A model generated the notes under the pieces. That model had not been told where the DNA came from, did not search any database, and saw nothing but the letters and a program-made list of their open reading frames with translations. The translations under genes and the position numbers were made by a program. Positions 15,571-23,434 of a stretch of DNA of 24,301 nt are shown in pieces (position 1 is the stretch's first letter; each line of letters opens with the position of its first letter). The stretch is from Chitinophagaceae bacterium (GTDB lineage Bacteria; Bacteroidota; Bacteroidia; Chitinophagales; Chitinophagaceae), in contig JAICHT010000011.1 of the NCBI GenBank assembly GCA_025924755.1, positions 1 to 24,301 of the forward strand, written 5' to 3'.

Positions 15571-17418
15571 TCATTTCATCATTTTACCGTCAGGTATCAT
15601 TCCGGGTGAGGATGGATGGTTTTCTTTGCTTAATTCAATTGCTGCACTTATTAATGCAAGATGTGTAAACGCCTGCGGAAAATTGCCCAGGTGCTGGCCT
15701 TTTTGTCCCAGTTGTTCGGAATACAACCCCAGGTGATTGGCATAGCCCAGCATTTTTTCGAAGTTTTCTTTTGCCCTTTCTATTTGCCCTTCCATTGCCA
15801 GGCATTCTACAAACCAAAAAGAACACATCGTAAACGTACCTTCTGTACCGGATAGGCCATCTACCTCTTCATCTTCTTCTTTATACCGATAGATCAAGAC
15901 ATCCAGCCGCAGCTCTTTATCTATGGCCTCCATTGTTTTTTTCCATCTTTCAGAATGAGGCGAAACCACGTTCAATATCGGCATCAGCAAGGCGCTGGCA
16001 TCCATATTGGATGAACCTTTGGATTGAACATAGGCCTGCTTTTCTTCATTCCAAAAACCGTCATATACGTCCTTGTAAATCTCGTCTCTCACCTGCCGCC
16101 ATTTTGCTGCATCATACGGAAAGGAATGATAATCACCTACTTTTATTGCCCGGTCCATAGCCACCCAACACATCATTCTTGAAAAAAGAAATTCTCTTTT
16201 TGCGCCTCTTACTTCCCAAATGCTATGATCTGGCTGCTTCCAGTTATTCATTACCAGGTCTATATATTGTTCAATGGTTTTCCAGAATTCGTAGGTAATA
16301 TCTCCGCCATGCGCCACGTATATGTATATGGTTTCCAGCAGCTCTCCATATATATCCATTTGTGTTTGCTTGTGGGCATTATTGCCAATACGCACAGGTT
16401 TAGAATCTTTGTATCCTTCCATATTCTCCAATACATGCTCATCTAATTGTGTTTGTCCATCAATAGAAAACATCAGTTGCAGTTCTTTGTCGGTACTTTG
16501 TTTTTTAATCCACTCTAAAAAAGCTTTTGCTTCGTCCATAAAGCCCAATTGCAAAAAGGCGTGCATGGAAAAAGCGGCGTCTCGTATCCAGGTATAGCGG
16601 TAATCCCAGTTGCGGGCACCTCCAATTGATTCAGGTAAACTAAACGTGGGAGCCGCTACCATAGAACCATATTTATGAGAAATGAGCATTTTCAAGGTAA
16701 GGGCAGAACGGTTGATTACCTCCTGCCAACGTCCTTTATAACTGGATTTCGCAATCCAGTTTTGCCAAAATCGAATGGTTTGACGGTAAGAGGACTGCAC
16801 AAAATGCTTCAGAGTGCCGGTTCTGTTTTTCTCATTATCTGCGGTTTCCAATATAAAGAATGCAGTTTCTCCTTCTTTTAATTCAAAGTCGGCAACTACA
16901 TTATCCTCATGGGCGGTAAGCTTTGCATCGCTCAGCAGGCGTAGCGTGGCCAAATCGTTCTTTTCGGGAACAAACATATAGCTGTCTTCAGTTTGTTTCA
17001 CGGTGTGCTTTCCTCTGGCGTAGTCAAACCGGGGGGCACAAACCATTTGGTAGTGAAGATCTCCTCTTACTGTTATCAATCTTCTTATAACGGTGCAGTT
17101 GCCTTCGTTTTCATCAATCGGCATATAATCAATAATTTCTGCAATGCCTTCGTCTGCTAAAAAACGCGTAACCAGCACATTGGTATCAGGCAGGTACAGT
17201 TGCTTGGTGATAATGCCTTTCATTTGCGGTTCAATAGAAAAGCAGCCTCCTTTATCCGCATCCAGCAATTTGCAAAACACAGTTGGCGCATCAAAACGCT
17301 TAAATGACATAAAGTCAATAGAGCCGCTTAAGGACACCAAAGCTATCGTATGCAGGTTGCCGATGATACCATAGTTTTCAATAGGCTGGTACCGGCTTTT
17401 ATTTAAGGGATGATTCAT
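15571..17418 (-). CDS. Glycoside hydrolase family 15 (glucoamylase/trehalase-like)
   Basis: Predicted inverting alpha-glucosidase of GH15, 615 aa, no signal peptide, so cytoplasmic. An N-terminal beta-sandwich-type region (about 1-220; YQPIENYGIIGNLHTIALVS, SIDFMSFKRFDAP) precedes the (alpha/alpha)6 barrel. Visible signatures are GARNWDYRYTWIRDAAFS, the candidate general acid in SIWEVRGAKREF (E402) and the candidate base in GLYSEQ (E568), with GTEGTFTMCSFW between them. Bacterial proteins of this type act on trehalose, glucosides or maltooligosaccharides; which one is unclear. It begins 18 bases after the short-chain dehydrogenase stop, so the two form an operon, and it ends facing the SPW gene. 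Two membrane proteins and a trehalase-like enzyme together suggest osmotic or desiccation response (inference). Confidence 0.92.
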   Translation of the reverse strand: MNHPLNKSRYQPIENYGIIGNLHTIALVSLSGSIDFMSFKRFDAPTVFCKLLDADKGGCFSIEPQMKGIITKQLYLPDTNVLVTRFLADEGIAEIIDYMPIDENEGNCTVIRRLITVRGDLHYQMVCAPRFDYARGKHTVKQTEDSYMFVPEKNDLATLRLLSDAKLTAHEDNVVADFELKEGETAFFILETADNEKNRTGTLKHFVQSSYRQTIRFWQNWIAKSSYKGRWQEVINRSALTLKMLISHKYGSMVAAPTFSLPESIGGARNWDYRYTWIRDAAFSMHAFLQLGFMDEAKAFLEWIKKQSTDKELQLMFSIDGQTQLDEHVLENMEGYKDSKPVRIGNNAHKQTQMDIYGELLETIYIYVAHGGDITYEFWKTIEQYIDLVMNNWKQPDHSIWEVRGAKREFLFSRMMCWVAMDRAIKVGDYHSFPYDAAKWRQVRDEIYKDVYDGFWNEEKQAYVQSKGSSNMDASALLMPILNVVSPHSERWKKTMEAIDKELRLDVLIYRYKEEDEEVDGLSGTEGTFTMCSFWFVECLAMEGQIERAKENFEKMLGYANHLGLYSEQLGQKGQHLGNFPQAFTHLALISAAIELSKENHPSSPGMIPDGKMMK

Positions 17419-17436
17419 GTAATAATGTAGTGCTGA

Positions 17437-18447
17437 TTATTTTTTGGTGGAAGAAAATGCTAATACCAATGCGCCCACTGCCAAGCCGGTTACTGTTCTT
17501 ACCAGGTTTCGGTTGATGCTGGCCCATAAAGTGAAGCTTTTATTAGTGGCAATTTTGCCAAAACTACCATATGCGCCGCGGTCTTCATGCACTGGTTCCC
17601 ACACATTATTTTTCCGGTCCGCAGCTTTTGGCTGATCCGTTTGCTGTCCTTTGAAACCGGTTCTGGCCAATACACGATCAGCATACCAGGGAGCTATTTT
17701 ATTGCCAATGATGGCCTCGAAAGTAGGATATCCTACCCAGATGCTCCGTCGGTTATGCGCTGCAGCAAATACTATAGCACGGGCTGCCACTTCGGGTTCG
17801 TACACTTTACCCATTGGGCGGGGTTTGTTAGGCAATCTGCTTAGTACCCATCCAAACTGTGTGGTGTTCATAGCCGGTAATTGCACCATACAGGTTTTAA
17901 TATGGCTTTTATCATGCAGCAGTTCGGTACGGAGCGAATCGTAAAAACCTTCAATACCATGCTTGGAGCCGCAATATGCAGATTGTAAAGGAATGCCTCT
18001 GTATGCCAGTGCTGAACCCACTAATACAATGGAACCTTTATCTCTCGGTAACATTCTTTTTAGTGCTGCCATCGTACCATATACCTGTCCGAGGTAAGTA
18101 ACTTCTGTAACCCTCTTAAACTCATCGGGAGATATTTCCTTGATTGGCGCAAACACGCTGGCCATCGCATTGTTCACCCACACATCAATTGGCCCAAACT
18201 CATTTTCAGCCTGCTCTGCAGCCGCTTCTACTGCTTTAGAGTCGGCCACATCCATTGGTATGGCCAAGGCTTTGCCGCCTAATTTTTCCACTTCATTTTT
18301 AGTGGCTTCCAATTGCTCGGCGCCTCTTGCCAGCAATACTACTTTTGCACCTTGTTTTGCAAACTCCCAGGCGGTGGCTCTTCCTACGCCGCCGGTAGCA
18401 CCGGTAATTACTACTACCTTGTCCTTAAAATCTTCTTGTGTTTTCAT
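17437..18447 (-). CDS. Short-chain dehydrogenase/reductase with C-terminal membrane anchor
   Basis: NAD(P)-dependent oxidoreductase of the SDR superfamily, 336 aa. The Rossmann motif TGATGGVG is at residues 15-22, the NNA motif at 92-94 (NNAM rather than NNAG), and catalytic S145, Y158 and K162 (YCGSK) are present. After the catalytic domain (about 1-255) comes an extra 80 residues, ending in a hydrophobic helix (about 313-331, VTGLAVGALVLAF) that probably anchors the enzyme to a membrane. Length and tail match the larger membrane-associated SDR group found near GH15 genes. The substrate is unknown. It is the first gene of the SDR-GH15 operon; its upstream region holds two dyad sites shared with the cox operon. 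Confidence 0.93.
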   Translation of the reverse strand: MKTQEDFKDKVVVITGATGGVGRATAWEFAKQGAKVVLLARGAEQLEATKNEVEKLGGKALAIPMDVADSKAVEAAAEQAENEFGPIDVWVNNAMASVFAPIKEISPDEFKRVTEVTYLGQVYGTMAALKRMLPRDKGSIVLVGSALAYRGIPLQSAYCGSKHGIEGFYDSLRTELLHDKSHIKTCMVQLPAMNTTQFGWVLSRLPNKPRPMGKVYEPEVAARAIVFAAAHNRRSIWVGYPTFEAIIGNKIAPWYADRVLARTGFKGQQTDQPKAADRKNNVWEPVHEDRGAYGSFGKIATNKSFTLWASINRNLVRTVTGLAVGALVLAFSSTKK

Positions 18448-18485
18448 CTTATTTATGATATTATATTTTCTATGCTTTAATAAAT

Positions 18486-18510
18486 TGCAACAACCAAACC
18501 ATCTGTTGCA
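18486..18510. promoter_or_regulatory. Dyad-symmetric site upstream of the SDR operon
   Basis: TGCAACA (18486-18492) and TGTTGCA (18504-18510) are exact 7-base inverted arms spaced by 11 bases, the spacing of a dimeric transcription factor site. The centre lies about 50 bases upstream of the SDR start. Confidence 0.35.
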
Positions 18511-18568
18511 GATATATTACAGATAAGTATCGCAATCTTATTTTTTGTAGAATAATTTACAATATCTG

Positions 18569-18586
18569 AGGAAATCAGGATTTCCT
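18569..18586. promoter_or_regulatory. Palindromic candidate operator between SDR and cox operons
   Basis: AGGAAATC-AG-GATTTCCT is an exact 8-base palindrome with a 2-base centre. It lies 122 bases upstream of the SDR start and 134 bases upstream of coxB. The 272-base gap holds no gene. Confidence 0.4.
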
Positions 18587-18679
18587 GTTTTGTTAGATAT
18601 CAATGCGCTTCTTTCAAAAAGAGTTTAGGATATATCAAACTTCTCTTAATAACTTTATAGGGTTCTCCTGGCACGGTAT

Positions 18680-18687
18680 CATATTTG
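18680..18687 (+). promoter_or_regulatory. Possible -7 promoter element for the cox operon
   Basis: CATATTTG differs by one base from TAnnTTTG and lies 33 bases before the coxB ATG. No convincing -33 box is visible, so this is tentative. Confidence 0.3.
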
Positions 18688-18719
18688 TGCAAAGTTGGTA
18701 AATCCTTTTTTTCAGAATA

Positions 18720-19682
18720 ATGTTTGAGTTGTTTTTATATCATATCCATTTCTATTTATTAAACTCAATCTTACATTCATCCACTACAGAAGCAGAAGAA
18801 ATCAACCGGTTACACTTTTACTTTTTGTGGGCAGCGAGTTTTGTTTTATTGGTAGTTACAGTTGCTACCATTTATGTAATTTATAAATACCGGCACCATG
18901 AAAACGGACAGGAATATCAACCCAAAACCTTAAGCGGTAAATGGGAAATAGCTATGATAGGCGTACCGCTGGCGATGGTAGTTGTTTTCTTTTTTTTGAT
19001 GTTGAAAACAATGCATCATATATTGCCTTCGGCCGATGGTAAAAAGCCGGATGTGGTGATAACTGGCCACCAGTATTGGTGGGAAGCACAATATCCTGGT
19101 ACCAGGGTAACGGCAGCAAACGAAATTCATTTGCCAGTTGGCCGGACAATTTTACTTAAGTTGTTATCAGCCGATGTAATACACGACTGGTGGGTGCCGC
19201 AGTTTGGAAACAAAATGGATCTGATTTCCGGCAGGCAGAATTATTTATGGCTCAATATAAAAGAGCCTGGAATTTATACGGGTGCCTGCAGCGAATTTTG
19301 CGGTGCACAGCATGCTGGTATGCGCATCCGGGTAGTGGCGCAGCAGGAATCTGAATATATCAAATGGTTGCAGGAACATCAGCAAGTAGCAACTATAAGC
19401 GATACACTGGCTCAATCCGGGGCACAGATTTTTCAAAGCGAAACTTGTGGTAATTGCCACAATATTAATGGTACGGCATCCAATGGAAAGGCAGGGCCGG
19501 ATTTGTCGCATATCGCCAGCAGGCAAACCTTGCTTACCGGAATTTTGGAAAACAACAAAGAAAACTTAACCCGGTGGATTCAGGATCCGCAAAAAATAAA
19601 ACCCGGCGCTCATATGCCTAAGTTTTTTTTAGATAAACATTCAATTGATGCATTGGTGGCTTATTTGTCATCTTTAAAATAA
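18720..19682 (+). CDS. coxB: Cytochrome c oxidase subunit II, caa3 type
   Basis: Takes electrons from cytochrome c into the oxidase; 320 aa. Two membrane helices (about 34-55 and 78-96) are followed by the cupredoxin domain whose CuA ligands are H155, C190, C194, H198 and M201 (CSEFCGAQHAGM), with the WWVPQFG stretch. A cytochrome c domain is fused at the C-terminus (about 231-320): heme motif C243-x-x-C246-H247 and probable axial M299. The fused heme makes it a caa3-type enzyme. The N-terminus has no lipoprotein Cys. It is the first gene of the operon; coxA follows after one base. Its promoter would lie in the 272-base gap, which has a palindrome. Confidence 0.96.
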   Translation: MFELFLYHIHFYLLNSILHSSTTEAEEINRLHFYFLWAASFVLLVVTVATIYVIYKYRHHENGQEYQPKTLSGKWEIAMIGVPLAMVVVFFFLMLKTMHHILPSADGKKPDVVITGHQYWWEAQYPGTRVTAANEIHLPVGRTILLKLLSADVIHDWWVPQFGNKMDLISGRQNYLWLNIKEPGIYTGACSEFCGAQHAGMRIRVVAQQESEYIKWLQEHQQVATISDTLAQSGAQIFQSETCGNCHNINGTASNGKAGPDLSHIASRQTLLTGILENNKENLTRWIQDPQKIKPGAHMPKFFLDKHSIDALVAYLSSLK

Positions 19683-19683
19683 A

Positions 19684-21345
19684 ATGGAAATACGGTTATC
19701 GGATATTGAAAAAAACAAAGCGACGTATAAAGATTACAGAATACTACGCTGGCTCACTTCGGTAGATCATAAAGAAATTGGTATTATGTATTTATGGGTG
19801 GCGCTGCTGTTTTTTGTAGTAGGCGGTATTGAAGCGTTACTAATGCGTACCCAATTAGTGATGGCCAATAATCATTTTTTGAGTCCGGATGTATACAACC
19901 AAATATTTACCATGCATGGCACCACAATGATATTTTTTGTGATGATGCCCGCGCTGTTTGGCTTTCAGGTATATATGATGCCACTGATGATAGGAGCGAA
20001 TGATATGGCTTTCCCACGCATGAATGCGTTTAGTTTTTGGATTACCTTGTTTGGTGGACTGCTACTTTATTTCAGTTTTTTTGCCGGCGGCGCACCTAAT
20101 GCGGGCTGGTTCAATTATGCCCCTTTAAATGAAAGTGCCTATTCCAGTACAAGTGGTATAGATTATTACTGCATTGGGTTATTATTAGCCGGTATTGGCA
20201 GTGTAAGCACCGGGGTTAATATTATTGTAACCGTATTAAAATACCGGGCGCCGGGAATGAGTTTAAAAATGCTTCCCTTGTTTGTATGGATGTCATTTGT
20301 AAATGCATTTTTGATAATAGGAGCATTGCCTTCTTTAAACGCTGCATTAAGCATGTTGCTGCTTGACAGGCAATTGCATGCGCATTTTTTTAACGTTGCC
20401 AGCGGCGGCTCTGCATTGCTGTGGCAGCATATGTTCTGGCTGTTTGGGCACCCGGAAGTGTATATCATTATTCTTCCAGCTTTTGGTATCTATTCTGAAG
20501 TGTTCCAGGTATTTTCCCGTAAACGTATTTATGGCTATTCGTTTGTGGCCGGCTCTACTGTGGCTATTGCTTTATTATCATTTGGTGTGTGGGTGCACCA
20601 TATGTTTGCTACTGGTTTGGGCAATACGGTGAATGCTTTTTTTGGTGCCAGCAGTATGCTTATTGGCGTGCCTACCGGAATAAAAATCTTTAACTGGCTG
20701 GGTACGATGTATGGCGGCTCTATACGCTTTACCGTATCTATGCTTTTTGCTATTGCTTTTTTAATAGAGTTTACGATTGGCGGTTTAACCGGTATTGCTT
20801 TTTCAATAATACCTATTGACTGGCAGGTAACTGATACATACTATGTAGTGGCGCATATGCATTATGTGATGGTAGGCGGTTCGCTGTTTGGTGTTCTATC
20901 AGGATTGTTTTATTGGTTTCAAAAATTGAGCGGCAAGCAGCTGGACGAAAAGCTGGGAAAGATTTTCTTTTGGTTGTTTGTTATTGGATTTAATATGACC
21001 TTTTTTGTGCAGCATATTTTAGGAATCATGGGAATGCCCAGAAGAGTATATACCTATCCCGATTTACCTTATTTCACACTATTAAACTTATGCTCCACTG
21101 CCGGTGCATTCTTAATGGGCGGATCGCTATTGCTGTTATTTTACAATATTTATAAAACTGCCAGGAAAAAAGAATTAGATAGAAGCGACCCCTGGGATGG
21201 CTTTACGCTGGAGTGGCTTTCCACTGCATTGCCGGGACAAAAAAATTTTGAAGCACTACCAGAAATAAAAAGCAGAAGACCCTATTGGGATTTGAAATAC
21301 CCTGACAAAGCAGATTGGAAAAACGATGATAAAGAAAGAAAATAA
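19684..21345 (+). CDS. coxA: Cytochrome c oxidase subunit I
   Basis: Catalytic subunit of the heme-copper oxidase, 553 aa, with 12 or more membrane helices. Ligands are visible: heme a H78 and H393, heme a3 H391, CuB H256, H305 and H306, and Tyr260 for the His-Tyr crosslink. The A1-type proton paths are retained: E258 in GHPEVY and D107 in the D-channel entry (GANDMAFPRMN). So it should pump protons like the mitochondrial type rather than like ba3 oxidases. The hydrophilic N-terminal 25 and C-terminal 45 residues face the cytoplasm. It follows coxB by one base and overlaps coxC by 20 bases. Confidence 0.97.
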   Translation: MEIRLSDIEKNKATYKDYRILRWLTSVDHKEIGIMYLWVALLFFVVGGIEALLMRTQLVMANNHFLSPDVYNQIFTMHGTTMIFFVMMPALFGFQVYMMPLMIGANDMAFPRMNAFSFWITLFGGLLLYFSFFAGGAPNAGWFNYAPLNESAYSSTSGIDYYCIGLLLAGIGSVSTGVNIIVTVLKYRAPGMSLKMLPLFVWMSFVNAFLIIGALPSLNAALSMLLLDRQLHAHFFNVASGGSALLWQHMFWLFGHPEVYIIILPAFGIYSEVFQVFSRKRIYGYSFVAGSTVAIALLSFGVWVHHMFATGLGNTVNAFFGASSMLIGVPTGIKIFNWLGTMYGGSIRFTVSMLFAIAFLIEFTIGGLTGIAFSIIPIDWQVTDTYYVVAHMHYVMVGGSLFGVLSGLFYWFQKLSGKQLDEKLGKIFFWLFVIGFNMTFFVQHILGIMGMPRRVYTYPDLPYFTLLNLCSTAGAFLMGGSLLLLFYNIYKTARKKELDRSDPWDGFTLEWLSTALPGQKNFEALPEIKSRRPYWDLKYPDKADWKNDDKERK

Positions 21346-21883
21346 TTTAATGATGTTGCTGGTAATTGGTTCCGAAACGATATTCTTTTTATCGTTGATA
21401 TTGGGATATGTTTCTTTTTGGAAAAGTGGTAATTACGTATCGGCTGTAAAGGCTATGCTTGATTTTAAATCTACAGCAGTACTTACTTTTTTGTTAATCA
21501 GCAGCAGCTTTACATTTTGGATGGCCGAACACAACTATAAATTAGGAGAACAAAAAAAACTAAAGATATGGTTATTGGCTACCATTATTTTAGGCAGCGT
21601 TTTTATAATTGGCCAAGGCCATGAATACTACCGGTTGCTGCAGCAAAATTTTAAGTTGAGCAGCGGTTTATTTGGTACTGCTTTTTATACCCTTACTGGT
21701 TTTCATGGTTTGCATGTAATAATAGGGTTAGTCATGCTGATTATCCTTTTTATTCTTGCGCTTAGTAATTTTTTCGAAAAAAGATCCACTGTACTCAGCA
21801 CCATTGGCATTTACTGGCATTTTGTAGATATCGTGTGGATTGCCGTTTTTACTATTGTTTATGTAATACCTTACTTATCATGA
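21326..21883 (+). CDS. coxC: Cytochrome c oxidase subunit III (short form)
   Basis: Structural oxidase subunit, 185 aa with about five helices, shorter than the seven-helix mitochondrial subunit. Characteristic stretches are GTAFYTLTGFHGLHVIIGL and the C-terminal YWHFVDIVWIAVF. Two starts are possible: the ATG at 21326, which overlaps coxA by 20 bases, and the ATG at 21350, four bases past the coxA stop, giving 177 aa. The second lies next to a purine-rich run and removes the polar MIKKENNL leader, so it is a serious alternative. The 3' end overlaps the next gene by four bases (ATGA), indicating coupled translation. Confidence 0.93.
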   Translation: MIKKENNLMMLLVIGSETIFFLSLILGYVSFWKSGNYVSAVKAMLDFKSTAVLTFLLISSSFTFWMAEHNYKLGEQKKLKIWLLATIILGSVFIIGQGHEYYRLLQQNFKLSSGLFGTAFYTLTGFHGLHVIIGLVMLIILFILALSNFFEKRSTVLSTIGIYWHFVDIVWIAVFTIVYVIPYLS

Positions 21884-22689
21884 ACAGCTTAATTACCTTT
21901 TGGCAATGGAATGGTTTTGCGCTTGCAGGTATTTTATTTTTATGTGTTCTGTATGCATGGTATGTTCAATTTAAATTCAACAGGTATACTGTTCTTTTCC
22001 TGGCAGCAATAGTGCTGCTGGTAATTTGTTTTTTTTCACCGCTGCACATTTTATCCGAATACTATTTATTTAGCGCCCATATGGTATTTCATGTAATCTT
22101 ACTATTAGTGGCAGGTCCGTTATTGGTCGCCAGCCTTCCAGAAATTACAAACAAATTAGTCTTGGGTATATCACGTTTATTAAACAAAAAACCTTTCGTC
22201 GGCTGGCTAATTGGTGTTGGTATCATGTGGGTGTGGCATATGCCTTTCATTTTTAATTATAACATGGGAGCTATGCATATGCATTCAGGCTTTAATGGAT
22301 TAGCCGCTTTTGAAACTGTGAGTTTGCTAGTAGCCGGTATGCTCTTTAGCTGGCCCATAATTGCGCCGGTAAAACAATACCGCATCAGTGCATTAAGCGG
22401 TGTGGCTTATTTGTTTACGGCCTGTATTGGATGCTCTTTGTTGGGCCTGCTTATTACGTTTGCGCCAGCAGGCATATACAACCATTTTTTAGCTATGCAG
22501 GATGCTTATCACCTGAATACGATCATAGTAAACAAATGGGGTATAAACCAGGCCATGGACCAGCAAATAGCGGGGTTGATTATGTGGGTGCCTTGTTGCT
22601 TGCTGTACGTGGTATATGCCCTTTATTTATTAGGCAGGTGGTATGCAGAAAAAGAAGAAGGTCACGACTACGTATTACACAATCGTTAA
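21880..22689 (+). CDS. ctaG: CtaG-type caa3 oxidase assembly factor
   Basis: Membrane protein of 269 aa belonging to the caa3_CtaG family (the CtaG of Bacillus, unrelated in fold to Cox11). It has seven or so hydrophobic segments, conserved histidines in the membrane (SPLHILSEYYLFSAHMVFH, MWVWHMP, HMHSGFNG), which may bind copper during CuB insertion, and the family-typical DQQIAGLIMWVP near the end. The start is the ATG at 21880, overlapping the coxC stop as ATGA; a GTG 15 codons upstream lies inside coxC and is not needed. The operon context with caa3 genes supports the function. Confidence 0.9.
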   Translation: MNSLITFWQWNGFALAGILFLCVLYAWYVQFKFNRYTVLFLAAIVLLVICFFSPLHILSEYYLFSAHMVFHVILLLVAGPLLVASLPEITNKLVLGISRLLNKKPFVGWLIGVGIMWVWHMPFIFNYNMGAMHMHSGFNGLAAFETVSLLVAGMLFSWPIIAPVKQYRISALSGVAYLFTACIGCSLLGLLITFAPAGIYNHFLAMQDAYHLNTIIVNKWGINQAMDQQIAGLIMWVPCCLLYVVYALYLLGRWYAEKEEGHDYVLHNR

Positions 22690-22734
22690 GCCTAAAATAA
22701 TATTGCTGGCATCAGATGAAATACTGAAATTAAA

Positions 22735-22950
22735 ATGATTGAAGAACAAAATAAATCAGCGGCGAATGCGAAACCTGAAAAGATTCCGCAGCCCACCTAT
22801 TGGCCCTTAATGACTGCAGTATCCTTGTTGTTTTTAAGTTGGGGATTATTAACTACCTGGATTATTTGTGTAGCAGGTGCAATTGGTTTTTTTATTTCAT
22901 TAGCCGGATGGATAAAAGATTTAATTTATGAACGAAGAACCGAAGAGTGA
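22735..22950 (+). CDS. Small membrane protein of the caa3/bc operon (subunit IV-like)
   Basis: A 71-aa protein with a polar N-terminus and one or two hydrophobic segments (about 23-60), which contain PTYWPLMTAVSLLFLSWGLLTTW. The PTYWP motif at the start of the first helix recalls small accessory oxidase subunits (subunit IV or CtaF-like), but I cannot place it firmly. It lies between ctaG and the Rieske gene and overlaps the latter by 23 bases, so expression is coupled. It may be a linker or stabiliser of an oxidase-bc supercomplex (inference). Confidence 0.75.
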   Translation: MIEEQNKSAANAKPEKIPQPTYWPLMTAVSLLFLSWGLLTTWIICVAGAIGFFISLAGWIKDLIYERRTEE

Positions 22951-23434
22951 AGACCGAAGGAAATTTTTAGTGAAGCTCTGTTTATGGGCAGGAGCTGTAC
23001 CCGCTGCTGTTATTTCGGTGCCGGTATTCAGCGCCTTGCTAGGGCCACTCTTACAACGTAATGAACAAAAGTGGAGAAAGGTGGGCGCTATAGCCGATTT
23101 TCCCGTAGGCTCTACCAATCTGGTGAGGTTTATCAATGCCGATCCATTGCCATGGGCAGGCGTTACGGCCAAATCAGCAGCCTGGTTGCGAAGAGAAAGT
23201 GAAACTCAGTTCACAGCCTTTTCTGCTAATTGCACGCACCTGGGCTGCCCGGTACGCTGGGAAGCTAAAGCCGAATTATTTATGTGCCCTTGCCATGGCG
23301 GTGTATATTATAAAGATGGTAGTGTGGCTGCCGGCCCGCCACCAAAATCCTTGGCGCAATACCAGGTTCGTATTACTAAAACAGATGTGGAAATTAAAAC
23401 AGCTCCTGTACCCATAACAAACATTACTGCCTAA
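22928..23434 (+). CDS. Rieske iron-sulfur protein of a cytochrome bc complex
   Basis: Accepts electrons from quinol in a cytochrome bc/b6f-type complex; 168 aa. The N-terminus EDRRKFLVKLC with a hydrophobic helix (about 14-40) resembles a Tat signal-anchor for folded proteins. Rieske boxes are CTHLGC (ligands C102, H104) and CPCHG (ligands C120, H123), with C107 and C122 as the disulfide pair. A typical GPPPKSLAQY segment follows the second box, as in full-length Rieske proteins. It starts inside the previous gene (23-base overlap), and its stop overlaps the cytochrome b start by one base (TAATG), so the pair is translated together. Names such as petA or qcrA would both fit. Confidence 0.93.
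   Translation: MNEEPKSEDRRKFLVKLCLWAGAVPAAVISVPVFSALLGPLLQRNEQKWRKVGAIADFPVGSTNLVRFINADPLPWAGVTAKSAAWLRRESETQFTAFSANCTHLGCPVRWEAKAELFMCPCHGGVYYKDGSVAAGPPPKSLAQYQVRITKTDVEIKTAPVPITNITA

Noticed and set aside
21835..21879. GTG start 15 codons upstream for ctaG
   Set aside because: It lies inside coxC, and the ATG at 21880 with ATGA overlap gives a normal N-terminus.
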